In this document: in pieces, positions 1 to 11,340 of the stretch
Numbering within the stretch: position 1 is the stretch's first letter
How the letters are laid out: each line of letters opens with the position of its first letter
Source of the DNA: Hyphomicrobiales bacterium
GTDB lineage: Bacteria > Pseudomonadota > Alphaproteobacteria > Rhizobiales > Methylopilaceae
Assembly (NCBI GenBank): GCA_022842205.1
Contig: JALHQA010000007.1
Coordinates: 62,001 to 126,000, forward strand
DNA: 64,000 nucleotides
Direction: 5' to 3'
Made by a program: the position numbers and the translations under genes
The notes under the pieces: model-generated
The model's database searches: none
Told to the model about the DNA's origin: nothing
What the model saw: only the letters and a program-made list of their open reading frames with translations

Positions 1-1
1 G

Positions 2-802
2 CCCTCGGCCTTTGCCGATCATCTGCGGGTTGTCTGGCTGACGCCGGCCATGGATGGGCTCTTCACCGGGCCTGCCGGCGATCGCCGCCGGTTTCTCGAT
101 CGCCTCGTGCTCGCGGTCGACCCGTCGCATGGCACCCGCGTCAACGCATTCGAACGCGCCTTGCGCTCGCGCAACAAGCTGCTGGAAGAAGGCGCTCGCG
201 ATCCGCGCTGGCTCGATGCCGTCGAGCACGAGACGGCCGAGCTTGCCGTCTCCGTTGCCGCCGCCCGCATCGAAACCGTGGCGCGCCTCGCAGGACTGAT
301 CGCGGAAACGAAGTCGGATTCCGGTATTTTCCCTCATGCGGAGATCCTGCTGGGCGGTTGGATGGAGGACAGGATCGGCTCCGGCAGCGCCGCCGACGCC
401 GAGGACATATACCGCGACCGGCTACGCGAGCTGCGCGGCCGCGACCGCGCGGCGGGACGCACCACCGAAGGCCCGCACGCATCCGATCTCACCGTCCGCC
501 ACGCGCCGAAGCAGATGCCGGCCAATCTGTGCTCGACCGGGGAGCAGAAAGCGCTCCTCCTTGGACTTGTTCTTGCGCATGCCCGGCTCGTCGCCCGGCT
601 CTCCGGCGCAACGCCGATCGTGCTTCTGGATGAGGTTGCGGCCCATCTCGATCCCGATCGCCGGGGCGCCCTTTACGGCGTTCTGGAAGACCTTGGCGCG
701 CAGTCCTTCATGACCGGCGCCGACATCGCCCTGTTCGACAGTCTGGGGCCGAATTCCGCGGTGTTTTCGATCGGCCCGGGCCGATGCGAACAGGCGCGTT
801 GA
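2..802 (+). CDS. recF: DNA replication/repair protein RecF, C-terminal part (5' end outside window)
   Basis: Only the last 266 residues are present; the reading frame enters at base 2 and the start lies outside. RecF is a cytoplasmic SMC-like ATPase that helps load RecA at single-strand gaps. The ABC signature STGEQKALLLG is encoded at about 533-565 and the Walker B/D-loop IVLLDEVAAHLD at about 616-651, both in the usual order near the C terminus. The opening VVWLTPAMDGLFTGPAGDRRRFLDR is a typical RecF segment (shown here in part). gyrB follows in the same direction after 180 bp, the common alphaproteobacterial recF-gyrB order. No frameshift is visible. Confidence 0.95.
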   Translation, partial: PSAFADHLRVVWLTPAMDGLFTGPAGDRRRFLDRLVLAVDPSHGTRVNAFERALRSRNKLLEEGARDPRWLDAVEHETAELAVSVAAARIETVARLAGLIAETKSDSGIFPHAEILLGGWMEDRIGSGSAADAEDIYRDRLRELRGRDRAAGRTTEGPHASDLTVRHAPKQMPANLCSTGEQKALLLGLVLAHARLVARLSGATPIVLLDEVAAHLDPDRRGALYGVLEDLGAQSFMTGADIALFDSLGPNSAVFSIGPGRCEQAR

Positions 803-809
803 GGCCGCT

Positions 810-3406
<2,597 letters not shown>

Positions 3407-3413
3407 CCGGAGA

Positions 3414-4151
3414 TCAGCCCGGCAGCGTATCCGTATCCTGCGCCATCATACCTCGTGCGGACAGCGTGTCGCCCGAGGCGAAATAGCTGTTCGCCAGAAG
3501 CGCGGCTTCCGTGCGGTTGTTCAGGCGGAATTTCTGCAGGATGCGATGGAGATGCACCTTCACGGTGTTCTCCGACATGTTGAGTATGAACGCGATCGTC
3601 TTGTTCTGCGCGCCTTCGCCGACATATTTCAGAACTTCCTCTTCGCGTCGCGTGAGCTGACCCCCGCCGCCATTTGTCTTGCCGGAGTGCGCACGTGCCC
3701 GATATGGACGCACGGGAGTGTTGCGGTCGCCGCCATTTCGCGGCGGAAAACTCGTCCCGCCAAGCATTACAAGACGCAGCGTTGCCGCGGCCAGATCGAG
3801 CGGCATGGATGTCGTCAGATAGGCGCTTGCGCCGCCTTCGATGGCGGCATTCAGCGATCCTTCGTCCCCGCATTCCGACAACGTAACGACAGGAGCGCCA
3901 CGAAGCTTGTCCCGCGCAGCCGCAATTTCCGATTTCAGGAAAGCGGGAGATGAACGCGGACCATCGATGTGCAGGAGCGCGGCACGCAGATGATCCGTCG
4001 TATGGCCGACAAGATCGTCGATGGCTGCAACGGCGATGACAGTGATACCGGGAAGCGCCTCGCTGAACGATCGAAGCAAGGCAACCCGCGTGAGGTCACG
4101 TCGATCGATCAGGACGACAACCGGGTTTCCGTGGGCCTGGACGCTGACCAT
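3414..4151 (-). CDS. LuxR-family transcriptional regulator with degenerate receiver domain
   Basis: 245 residues. The C-terminal ~60 residues form a LuxR/FixJ helix-turn-helix (LTRREEEVLKYVGEG, then NMSENTVKVHLHRILQKF). The N-terminal ~130 residues have receiver-like hydrophobic spacing and keep an acidic pair (D16 and D19 in IDRRD), but the position normally holding the phospho-accepting Asp reads LLHIDGP, with His in its place. The conserved Lys near AYLTTS is also missing, so phosphorylation is doubtful. No sensor kinase lies nearby. It is divergent from the Trp/Lys-repeat secreted protein gene across 246 bp and is its natural candidate regulator (inference from position). Start chosen at ATG 4151, with GGAG nine bases upstream. 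Confidence 0.85.
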   Translation of the reverse strand: MVSVQAHGNPVVVLIDRRDLTRVALLRSFSEALPGITVIAVAAIDDLVGHTTDHLRAALLHIDGPRSSPAFLKSEIAAARDKLRGAPVVTLSECGDEGSLNAAIEGGASAYLTTSMPLDLAAATLRLVMLGGTSFPPRNGGDRNTPVRPYRARAHSGKTNGGGGQLTRREEEVLKYVGEGAQNKTIAFILNMSENTVKVHLHRILQKFRLNNRTEAALLANSYFASGDTLSARGMMAQDTDTLPG

Positions 4152-4205
4152 GGCGGTAGCTCCGCGCTCGTCCCCCGCGTGAACCCCTCCTGCTGCAATG
4201 TTGCG

Positions 4206-4233
4206 AGCGTATCTAAAGGTTGAGTGCTGTCAA
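4206..4233 (-). promoter_or_regulatory. Candidate promoter for the LuxR-type regulator
   Basis: On the minus strand a consensus -35 TTGACA (complement of 4228-4233) is followed after 16 bp by TACGCT (complement of 4206-4211), a poor -10. Placement about 60 bp before the regulator's ATG is reasonable. The weak -10 keeps this tentative. Confidence 0.35.
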
Positions 4234-4365
4234 TTGTGAAACAGTAACCACTTTTGATTATTGCCGCGCGGAGCCGCTGTGTCTCGCCAAACGTCATCCC
4301 AACCAAGTAGCCTCAACTAGCCAGCACCGCGTTTATTGCTAAATAGCGCCAATTTTTCTGAAGCT

Positions 4366-4393
4366 TGTCTCCGGCTGGGTACAACTGGAGACA
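4366..4393 (+). promoter_or_regulatory. Leader hairpin sequestering the Shine-Dalgarno of the Trp/Lys-repeat protein
   Basis: TGTCTCC (4366-4372) pairs perfectly with GGAGACA (4387-4393). Adding the G-U pair 4373/4386 and the G-C pair 4374/4385 gives nine pairs closing a ten-base loop. The right arm contains GGAGA (4387-4391), the only Shine-Dalgarno for the ATG at 4398. A folded leader would hide it, as in RNA thermometers or other translation switches. The structure is read from the sequence; a regulatory role is inferred. Confidence 0.55.
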
Positions 4394-4397
4394 CGCC

Positions 4398-5306
4398 ATG
4401 CAATACAGCGTCACAAAGATTGCTGTGTTCTGCGCATGCACGGCAGGCGCCTTTTTCCTCGCCTCGCCGGGGACCGCGCAAACCGATCCGTATCTCGATC
4501 AGGCCAGCTACCGGGAGCTTTGCTTCGACCAGTGGGGCAATCCCCGCATCACGCCCGAGAACGTCGAAATCTGCTCACAGCTGCCGACGGCAACGATCGC
4601 ATCCTACAGCGTCGATTCCGGCGACAGCGGCCTGCCGGAGGGCCCGGGTGTTGCTCCGCCGGACCCCCCAAAAAAGCACTGGAAGAAGCACAAGAAGCAT
4701 TGGAAAAAGTGGGGCTGGAAGAAGGAACACTGGTCCAAGTGGGACAAGAAGAAAAAGCACTGGAAGTACGCCAAGAAGCGCGACTGGGATAAAAAGTGGT
4801 CGAAGAAGCGCGACTGGGACAAGAAGTGGGCCAAGAAACGCGACTGGGACAAGAGGAAGAAATGGGCCAAGCGGAAGGACCGCGACTGGGCCCACAACGG
4901 CAAGAATGGCTACGGCCATGGGAAGCCCGGCTGGAACGGCCGACCCGGAAAACCCAACGGACCGTCCTACGGTAACGGTTACGGCGGCAACGGCTATGGC
5001 GAGAACACCGCCTACAACGGTCAAAGCCGCTACAAGAAGGGCTTCGGCGGCTATGGCCGTGGCGGCTATGGCGGCATGAACGGCCCGACCGGCGCGGCGA
5101 GTGCAGCGGCGAGTTCAGCCAGCACGGGCTCCGGCGACGCCGCTGGTGGAACTGGCGCGGCGGGCGGCTCGACCGGCGGCGGAACTTCCGGCGCGGGCGC
5201 AGCTGGCTCCGGTGGCGGCAGCGGAACCGGAGGCGGCGCCGGGGGAGCTGGCGGCGGCGATAGCGGCGGCGGCGATAGCGGCGGCGGAGGCGACAGCGCC
5301 AGCTGA
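4398..5306 (+). CDS. Secreted Trp/Lys-repeat, Gly-rich protein of unknown function
   Basis: 302 residues; I do not recognise a family. Residues 1-27 form a Sec signal peptide ending SPGTAQ. Residues 28-90 are a short ordinary segment with two cysteines (42 and 59). Residues 91-164 are strikingly cationic and aromatic: 14 Trp and 31 Lys, with a near-perfect ten-residue repeat DWDKKWxKKR at about 129-148 and a degenerate third copy to 164. Residues 165-230 are Gly/Asn/Tyr-rich, and 231-302 are nearly all Gly, Ser, Ala and Thr, ending in GGGDS repeats. No transmembrane helix follows the signal, so it is probably exported and surface- or matrix-associated. Start chosen at ATG 4398 because GGAGA precedes it and the signal peptide begins there; an in-frame start at 4365 would lie upstream of the hairpin. 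A convergent LapG-like peptidase gene ends 62 bp beyond the stop. Confidence 0.85.
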   Translation: MQYSVTKIAVFCACTAGAFFLASPGTAQTDPYLDQASYRELCFDQWGNPRITPENVEICSQLPTATIASYSVDSGDSGLPEGPGVAPPDPPKKHWKKHKKHWKKWGWKKEHWSKWDKKKKHWKYAKKRDWDKKWSKKRDWDKKWAKKRDWDKRKKWAKRKDRDWAHNGKNGYGHGKPGWNGRPGKPNGPSYGNGYGGNGYGENTAYNGQSRYKKGFGGYGRGGYGGMNGPTGAASAAASSASTGSGDAAGGTGAAGGSTGGGTSGAGAAGSGGGSGTGGGAGGAGGGDSGGGDSGGGGDSAS

Positions 5307-5368
5307 CCGCTGCAGCGAACCGGCAAGCGGGGGAGAAGTCCCCCGCTTCGCATATCGGCCGAGTGGTT

Positions 5369-5881
5369 TCAGATCCGGCTTTCCCAGCGGGCGCCGTTCT
5401 GTTCCTTCAGAAACACATAGGAGGACGAGGCGCGGGCTCCGACCGAGCCGGTGAGGCTGTCCAGTACATACTCCTGCCGCGGCGCGGCTTCGACGATCAG
5501 CACGACATGGGACGGCACGTTGCGCTTCATCACCTGCGCAAGCCGCAATTTTCCTGGCGCGACGCCACGCTCGATCAGCATTTTTTTCTTCAGGAGAGCA
5601 AGATCCTCGCAATCGCCGGCGCTGACCGGAAGGCTCCATTTCTCCTCCACGCCGTATTGGCTTCGGTCGCTGCGCTGCTTGATGCGATTGTTGACCTCGC
5701 GATTGACGGCGCGGGCCATTGCCAGAATGTCGGCCGCCCCGGCGACCGTTCCCGTGGTCGCCGAACTGCATGCCCAGGGATGGCTGCGGCAGAGATTTTC
5801 GGCTCCGGGCGGCGTACGGGCCGGCTGGGCGGAGGCGGCGGTGGTCAAGGCAAGACCGACAAGGATTATGCGCGACAGCAT
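5369..5881 (-). CDS. Transglutaminase-like cysteine peptidase (BTLCP family, DUF920), exported
   Basis: 170 residues with a signal peptide (MLSRIILVGLALTTAASAQ). The bacterial transglutaminase-like cysteine proteinase fold is indicated by Cys91 in AGDCEDLALLK, His125 in SHVVLIVE and Asp141 in YVLDSLTG, a complete catalytic triad in the expected order. The best-known member, LapG, is a periplasmic protease that cuts large adhesins at di-alanine sites; this one is shorter, as is common in Hyphomicrobiales. It is convergent with the Trp/Lys-repeat gene, whose Gly-rich tail contains three Ala-Ala-Gly sites. A substrate relation is only a hypothesis. Family assignment is firm, function in this organism is not. 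Confidence 0.85.
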   Translation of the reverse strand: MLSRIILVGLALTTAASAQPARTPPGAENLCRSHPWACSSATTGTVAGAADILAMARAVNREVNNRIKQRSDRSQYGVEEKWSLPVSAGDCEDLALLKKKMLIERGVAPGKLRLAQVMKRNVPSHVVLIVEAAPRQEYVLDSLTGSVGARASSSYVFLKEQNGARWESRI

Positions 5882-6420
5882 GGGGCATCCTCCAGAGGGA
5901 CAGGGTCCCTGATGGCGGTTAAGGAAGTTTTCGAATGGAAGGCTGCCGGCAGATCCCCCGCCGGCGTGGCTTCCCCGTGCGTGCTGTCACAGCCGCCAGA
6001 GGCGGCAACATTGCGGCGCACAAGCAGCAATTGCAGGATTTGACCACCGCGTCCTACGAAGGATGGACGCCGTGTTCAGATGGTCACATCCACGATGCTG
6101 CCCCGGGCCCGGCCGCCCGGCGGCCAGCAGCTTGTCCCTGATGCCCCCGGCGATCGCCTTTTCATTGCGGAAATCGACATGCCGGTTCTCCCCTATGGTT
6201 CCGCCCGAGACGAGAATTCGAGATCCGGGCCGCGCCACCGAACCTCGAAATCTTGCTATTCTCCAATCATGCGCACGCGGCGATTGCATTATCGTAGGTA
6301 CGCGCCGGAATAGTCTGCCCCGGCTACCCGGCAGCAGATGCCCTCCATTCGGTTCGCTTATCAAAAATATGACAAAAGAGCGATGTTCCTGAACGGGCGG
6401 AACCGGCAGTCTGCGCGCGC
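5882..6420. other. 539-bp gap without a convincing gene
   Basis: Open frames here have unnatural composition and no recognisable product. One minus-strand frame (6076-6180, 34 codons) has AGGGGAG about nine bases before its ATG, but nothing else supports it. The region lies between two divergently placed genes and probably holds promoters for the peptidase (leftward) and the MFS gene (rightward). It could be a decayed gene; I cannot tell. Confidence 0.4.
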
Positions 6421-7578
6421 ATGATCGCCGGACGCAGCGTATTCCTTCTCGGCCTGTCCCTCCTGGTTTCCTGGGGCACGACCTATTATCTCGCAGGCCT
6501 GTTCGGCGAGCGCATGGCCCACGATCTCGGCTGGTCTCTCTCGACCGTGCATGGCGGATTCACGCTCGCACTTCTCGTCACCGCCGCGATCTCCGCCTCA
6601 ACCGGACAACTCATAGACCGACACGGTGGACGCTGGGTCATGACGGCAGGCGCCGTCATCGGCGCGGGCGGATGCGCCGGGCTCGCGCTCGCAACGACGA
6701 TACCGGTCCACTATGCCGCCTGGGTGCTGATCGGCATTTCCATGCGGCTCACATTGTACGATGCCGCCTTTGCCGCACTGGCGCGGATCGGTGGACCTGA
6801 CGCCGGTCTCGCCATGTCAAAGGTCACCCTGCTCGGCGGACTTGCCTCGACCGTGTTCTGGCCATTCGGCCATCTGCTGGCGGAACACTTCGGCTGGCGC
6901 GGCGCACTGATCGGCTACGCGCTCTGTCTGCTCGCCACGATTCCATTGCATCTTGCCCTGCCGGCACAGCGATGGGAGGCGCCGGAGCACAGGGACGGCG
7001 GGCCCGCACTGCCCGCACCAGCCGGAGCCATCGCAGCCGGGCGTCTGTACGCCCTGATCTTCGCACTCGCGCATTTCCTGAGCGCGGCGATGGCCGCTCA
7101 CCTCGTGACACTGCTGACCGGGCTCGGCATCGCACTCGCAGCGGCCGTGTCGATCGGCGGCCTGCGCGGTCTTGGCCAGGTTGCGGGACGGCTGTGGCAG
7201 GTGGTGGCCGGTGCGCGCGTCCATCCGGCGTCGCTGACCATCGGCGCGATGGCCGTCGCGGCGGCCGCCCTGACGCTTGGACTTCTTGGAGGCGCATCCA
7301 TCCCGCTTGCGGCGCTGTTCGTCGCGCTGTACGGCGCGGGCCATGGCATCGTCACGATAACTCAGGGCACATTGCCTCTGCTGATATTCGATCATCGCAT
7401 TTACGGCGCGCGCACCGGCGCGCTGCTTGTCCCGGGCTTCGTCGCGTCGGCCCTTGCGCCGCTCGTTTTCGCCCTCGTCATCGAGAAGTTCGGCGTCCGT
7501 ACGGCCATTGTGATCTGCATCATGCTCGCCCTGACCGCCATCCTCGCCGCGCTCCGGCTCCGGCGCATGCTGGGCTGA
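6421..7578 (+). CDS. MFS transporter
   Basis: 385 residues, almost wholly hydrophobic, with about 12 predicted membrane segments in two halves joined by a polar loop near residues 180-200. STGQLIDRHGGRWVM between helices 2 and 3 is the MFS signature loop. Substrate is not readable. The start at ATG 6421 lacks a strong Shine-Dalgarno. It stands 77 bp upstream of the Kef-type antiporter in the same direction and could be cotranscribed. Confidence 0.85.
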   Translation: MIAGRSVFLLGLSLLVSWGTTYYLAGLFGERMAHDLGWSLSTVHGGFTLALLVTAAISASTGQLIDRHGGRWVMTAGAVIGAGGCAGLALATTIPVHYAAWVLIGISMRLTLYDAAFAALARIGGPDAGLAMSKVTLLGGLASTVFWPFGHLLAEHFGWRGALIGYALCLLATIPLHLALPAQRWEAPEHRDGGPALPAPAGAIAAGRLYALIFALAHFLSAAMAAHLVTLLTGLGIALAAAVSIGGLRGLGQVAGRLWQVVAGARVHPASLTIGAMAVAAAALTLGLLGGASIPLAALFVALYGAGHGIVTITQGTLPLLIFDHRIYGARTGALLVPGFVASALAPLVFALVIEKFGVRTAIVICIMLALTAILAALRLRRMLG

Positions 7579-7655
7579 CGCCGCAAGCCGCTGCACTTGC
7601 GGATACGCTTGCGCCGCCCCGGCTGCCGCGCGACAAAGGCTCGGACGGAGGTCTT

Positions 7656-9470
7656 ATGGCGGTCTCGGAGAACAATCAGGAGCTTGTGCAGGTCGTGGCC
7701 CTGCTCGGCGCGGGCGTCATCGCCGTGCCGATCTTCCGCCGCCTCGGCCTCGGCTCCGTGCTTGGCTATTTCGCCGCCGGCCTCGCGATCGGCCCGTTCG
7801 GACTGAAGCTGTTCACCGATCCGCAGAACATCCTCCACACCGCCGAACTCGGCGTCATCATGCTGCTGTTCGTAATCGGGCTGGAAATGCAGCCCGCACG
7901 CTTGTGGAAGCTGCGCGCCGCGATTTTCGGGCTCGGCGCGGCGCAGGTGTTCCTCTGCACCTTCCTGCTGACGCTGGCCGGCATTTACGCTTTCGGCCTT
8001 GGCTGGCAGGCGGCCTTCGTTGCCGGCGCCGGCTTTGTGATGTCCTCGACGGCGGTCGTGCTGCAGATGCTGGAGGAACGCGGCGAAACCGGCAGCGAGG
8101 AAGGGCAGAAGGCGGTCTCGATCCTTTTGCTCGAGGATCTCGCGATCGTGCCGCTGCTCGCCGTCGTCGCGCTCATCAACCCGGATGCCGGCCCCTCGGC
8201 AACCGCCGCCGACCGGCTACACGAAATCGGCCTCGCCATCGCGGTGATCGTCGGGCTGGTGCTCGCCGGGCGCTTCCTGCTGAACCCGCTGTTCCGCATC
8301 CTCGCCGCGGCAAAAGCTCGCGAGGTCATGACGGCGGCGGCGCTTCTCGTTGTGCTCGGATCGGCGCTGCTGATGGACTTCGGCAATCTGTCGATGGCCA
8401 TGGGTGCGTTTCTCGCCGGTGTATTGCTGTCGGGTTCGACCTTCCGCCATCAGCTCGAAGCCGACATCGAGCCGTTTCGCGGCCTGCTGCTCGGCCTGTT
8501 CTTCCTCGCCGTCGGCATGTCGCTCGATCTCGGCATCATCGCGCGCCAATGGCAGCTGATTGTCACGGCGACCCTCGCCTTCATCGTCATCAAGGGCATT
8601 GGTATTTATGCCATTGCCCGCCTGTTCGGCTCGGGCAACCGCAACGCCATCATCCGCGTCTCGCTGTTCGCACAAGGCGGCGAGTTTGCCTTTGTCCTTT
8701 ATGCTGCGGGGCTTGCCGAAGGCATTCTGACGCCGGAGACATCCGCCATATTTACAACCGTCGTCATCCTGTCGATGGCAATCACGCCGCTGACCGCGCT
8801 TGCGCTGCGCCAGTTCCTGCCGGACAACGCGCCCAGCCTTGACGGAATCCCGCAGCCCGACGGCCTCAAGGGCAATGTCCTGATCATCGGGTTCGGCCGC
8901 TTCGGCCAGGTCGCCTCGCAGGGGCTGCTCGCGAAGGGCTTCAGCGTGGCGATCATCGAGAACGATGTCGAGATGATCCGCGCCGCGTCCGATTTCGGAT
9001 TCCTTGTGCATTACGGCGACGGAACCCGGCTCGACATTCTCCACGCATCCGGCGCCGGGCGCGCGGCGGCCGTCCTTGTCTGCGTCGATAAGCGCGCGGC
9101 GGCCGACAGGATCGTCGAACTGATGCAGGACGAGTTTCCGCTGGTGAAGCTTTATGTCCGCGCCTGGGACCGCGGCCACGCCATCGACCTCATTCACAAG
9201 GATGTCGAGTTCCAGATCCGCGACACGTTCGAGAGCGCGCTCGTCTTCGGCGAGGCCGCGCTGCGCGGGCTCGGCGTCGAGGAGGACGAGGCGGCCCAGA
9301 TCACCGCCGAAGTGCGCCGCCGCGACGCCGAACGGCTGGACCTGCAGGTCGCGGGCGGCATCTATGCCGGCGGTGACCTGATGATCGGCAACACTCCGCG
9401 CCCGGGTCCGCTGACCAAGCCTCGGCAGCCCGGCAAGGTGATCGGCGAAGCGCCTGCCGATATTACCTGA
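7656..9470 (+). CDS. Kef-type monovalent cation:proton antiporter with TrkA-N domain
   Basis: 604 residues. The first ~390 residues are a CPA2 exchanger domain of about 12 membrane helices. After a linker, GNVLIIGFGRFGQVASQ (about residue 405) begins an RCK/TrkA-N Rossmann domain with the GxGxxG nucleotide loop. This is the KefB/KefC layout: potassium or sodium efflux gated by NAD(H) or a related ligand at the cytoplasmic domain. The C terminus after about residue 550 is polar and Pro-rich. Start set at ATG 7656, with GGAGGT at 7648-7653; the frame stays open upstream but only as overlap with the MFS gene. Ion specificity cannot be assigned. Confidence 0.92.
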   Translation: MAVSENNQELVQVVALLGAGVIAVPIFRRLGLGSVLGYFAAGLAIGPFGLKLFTDPQNILHTAELGVIMLLFVIGLEMQPARLWKLRAAIFGLGAAQVFLCTFLLTLAGIYAFGLGWQAAFVAGAGFVMSSTAVVLQMLEERGETGSEEGQKAVSILLLEDLAIVPLLAVVALINPDAGPSATAADRLHEIGLAIAVIVGLVLAGRFLLNPLFRILAAAKAREVMTAAALLVVLGSALLMDFGNLSMAMGAFLAGVLLSGSTFRHQLEADIEPFRGLLLGLFFLAVGMSLDLGIIARQWQLIVTATLAFIVIKGIGIYAIARLFGSGNRNAIIRVSLFAQGGEFAFVLYAAGLAEGILTPETSAIFTTVVILSMAITPLTALALRQFLPDNAPSLDGIPQPDGLKGNVLIIGFGRFGQVASQGLLAKGFSVAIIENDVEMIRAASDFGFLVHYGDGTRLDILHASGAGRAAAVLVCVDKRAAADRIVELMQDEFPLVKLYVRAWDRGHAIDLIHKDVEFQIRDTFESALVFGEAALRGLGVEEDEAAQITAEVRRRDAERLDLQVAGGIYAGGDLMIGNTPRPGPLTKPRQPGKVIGEAPADIT

Positions 9471-9572
9471 CCAGGCCGCGAGGTTTCCGCCGAACTTTCC
9501 GCCCGCGGCGCCGTGTGTTAGACGGGTGCCGCCGCTCGGACGGCGTTCCCTTCAAGGTATACCCGGACACTC

Positions 9573-10079
9573 ATGACAGCCCGCAAATCCAGTTACGATT
9601 ACGAAGAACTCCTGGCCTGCGGACGCGGCGAACTGTTCGGCCCCGGCAATGCCAAGCTACCGGCGCCGCCGATGCTAATGTTTGACCGCATAACGGAAAT
9701 TTCCGAAGAAGGCGGCGCCCACGGCAAGGGTCTCGTGCGCGCCGAACTCGATGTCCGCCCCGATCTCTGGTTCTTCGACTGCCACTTCATCGGCGATCCG
9801 GTGATGCCCGGCTGTCTCGGCCTCGACGCGCTGTGGCAGATGGTCGGCTTTCATCTGGGCTGGCTCGGCGCCCCGGGCCGCGGCCGGGCGCTCGGCGCCG
9901 GCGAGATCAAGTTCACCGGCCAGGTTCTGCCGACCGTGAAGAAGGTCGTCTACGGCATCGATTTCAAGCGCGTGATGCGCTCCAAGCTGACTCTTGGCGT
10001 TGCCGACGGCTGGCTCGAAGCCGATGGAGAGGTTATCTATCGGGCCGAGGACCTGAAGGTCGGCCTGTTCACGACCTGA
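9573..10079 (+). CDS. fabA: 3-hydroxydecanoyl-[acyl-carrier-protein] dehydratase/isomerase FabA
   Basis: 168 residues. FabA dehydrates 3-hydroxydecanoyl-ACP and isomerises the trans-2 product to cis-3, the branch point to unsaturated fatty acids. The active-site His71 ([12 protein letters not shown]) and Asp85 (LGLDALWQ) are in place, and the hot-dog fold length is normal. fabB begins 41 bp downstream and fabI follows it, so anaerobic-type unsaturated fatty-acid synthesis is encoded as one unit. Confidence 0.98.
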   Translation: MTARKSSYDYEELLACGRGELFGPGNAKLPAPPMLMFDRITEISEEGGAHGKGLVRAELDVRPDLWFFDCHFIGDPVMPGCLGLDALWQMVGFHLGWLGAPGRGRALGAGEIKFTGQVLPTVKKVVYGIDFKRVMRSKLTLGVADGWLEADGEVIYRAEDLKVGLFTT

Positions 10080-10119
10080 ACATCAAGGAACCGCATGGAA
10101 TGTGCGGCGGGAGAGAAGC

Positions 10120-11340
10120 ATGAGGCGTGTCGTCGTCACCGGCATGGGCATTGTGTCGTCCATCGGCAATTCGACCCAGGAAGTCACCGCGAGCCTGCGC
10201 GAGGCCCGTTCGGGCATTTCGCGCGCGGAGGATTACGCCGAACTCGGCTTCCGCTGTCAGGTGCACGGCGCGCCGGATATTAATGTTGAAGAACTGGTCG
10301 ACCGCAGGGCCATGCGTTTTCATGGCCGGGGCACCGCCTGGAACCATGTCGCGATGGACCAGGCCATCCGCGACAGTGGGCTCGATGAGTCCGACATCTC
10401 CAATGATCGCACCGGCATCATCATGGGCTCCGGCGGCCCGTCGACCCGCACCATCGTCGAGGCCGCGGACATCACCCGCAAGAACACCGGCCCCAAGCGC
10501 ATCGGCCCGTTCGCGGTGCCGAAAGCCATGTCGTCGACGGCATCGGCGACGCTCGCCACCTGGTTCAAGATCAAGGGCGTCAACTATTCGATCTCCTCGG
10601 CCTGCGCGACATCGAGCCATTGCATCGGCAACGCCGCCGAGATGATCCAGTACGGCAAGCAGGACGTGATGTTCGCCGGCGGCTGCGAGGATCTCGACTG
10701 GACGCTGTCCAACCTGTTCGACGCGATGGGCGCGATGGCATCGGCCTACAACGACACACCGGCGACCGCATCGCGCGCCTATGACAAGAACCGCGACGGC
10801 TTCGTCATCGCCGGCGGAGCCGGCGTTCTCGTCCTCGAGGAGCTGGAACGTGCCAAGGCGCGCGGCGCCCGTATTTACGGCGAACTCGCCGGCTACGGCG
10901 CGACATCGGACGGTCATGATATGGTGGCACCGTCCGGCGAGGGCGCGATCCGGTGCATGCGCCAGGCGCTATCCACCGTGAAGACGAAGATCGACTACAT
11001 CAATCCTCACGCCACCGCGACGCCGGTGGGCGACACCAAGGAAATCGAAGCGATCCGTGAAGTGTTCGGCAGCGACTGCCCGCCGATCTCGGCGACGAAA
11101 TCGCTGACCGGCCATTCGCTCGGCGCGGCCGGCGTTCAGGAAGCGATCTATTCGCTGCTCATGATGAACAACGGCTTCCTCGCCGAAAGCGCGCACATCC
11201 AGGAACTCGACCCGGCCTTCGCCGACGTGCCGATCCTGCGCGAGCGCCAGGACGACGCCAAGATCGGCGCCGTGCTCTCCAACTCGTTCGGCTTCGGCGG
11301 CACCAACGCCTCGCTCGTCTTCAAGCGGCTGGACGCGTGA
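10120..11340 (+). CDS. fabB: 3-oxoacyl-[acyl-carrier-protein] synthase I FabB
   Basis: 406 residues, matching the E. coli enzyme. It elongates the cis-unsaturated intermediate made by FabA. The thiolase fold shows the nucleophile Cys162 in [10 protein letters not shown] and the two histidines in [11 protein letters not shown] and [10 protein letters not shown]. Start is ATG 10120, which gives the canonical [10 protein letters not shown] and has GGGAGAGAAG just upstream; an in-frame GTG at 10102 is less likely. Its TGA overlaps the fabI ATG by one base (TGATG), so translation is coupled. Confidence 0.98.
   Translation: MRRVVVTGMGIVSSIGNSTQEVTASLREARSGISRAEDYAELGFRCQVHGAPDINVEELVDRRAMRFHGRGTAWNHVAMDQAIRDSGLDESDISNDRTGIIMGSGGPSTRTIVEAADITRKNTGPKRIGPFAVPKAMSSTASATLATWFKIKGVNYSISSACATSSHCIGNAAEMIQYGKQDVMFAGGCEDLDWTLSNLFDAMGAMASAYNDTPATASRAYDKNRDGFVIAGGAGVLVLEELERAKARGARIYGELAGYGATSDGHDMVAPSGEGAIRCMRQALSTVKTKIDYINPHATATPVGDTKEIEAIREVFGSDCPPISATKSLTGHSLGAAGVQEAIYSLLMMNNGFLAESAHIQELDPAFADVPILRERQDDAKIGAVLSNSFGFGGTNASLVFKRLDA

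Noticed and set aside
5313-5368. Terminator between the Trp/Lys-repeat gene and the peptidase
   Set aside because: No stem followed by a T run is visible in the 62 bp.
6076-6180. 34-codon minus-strand ORF with AGGGGAG upstream
   Set aside because: Only the ribosome-binding-like sequence supports it; no motif and poor composition.
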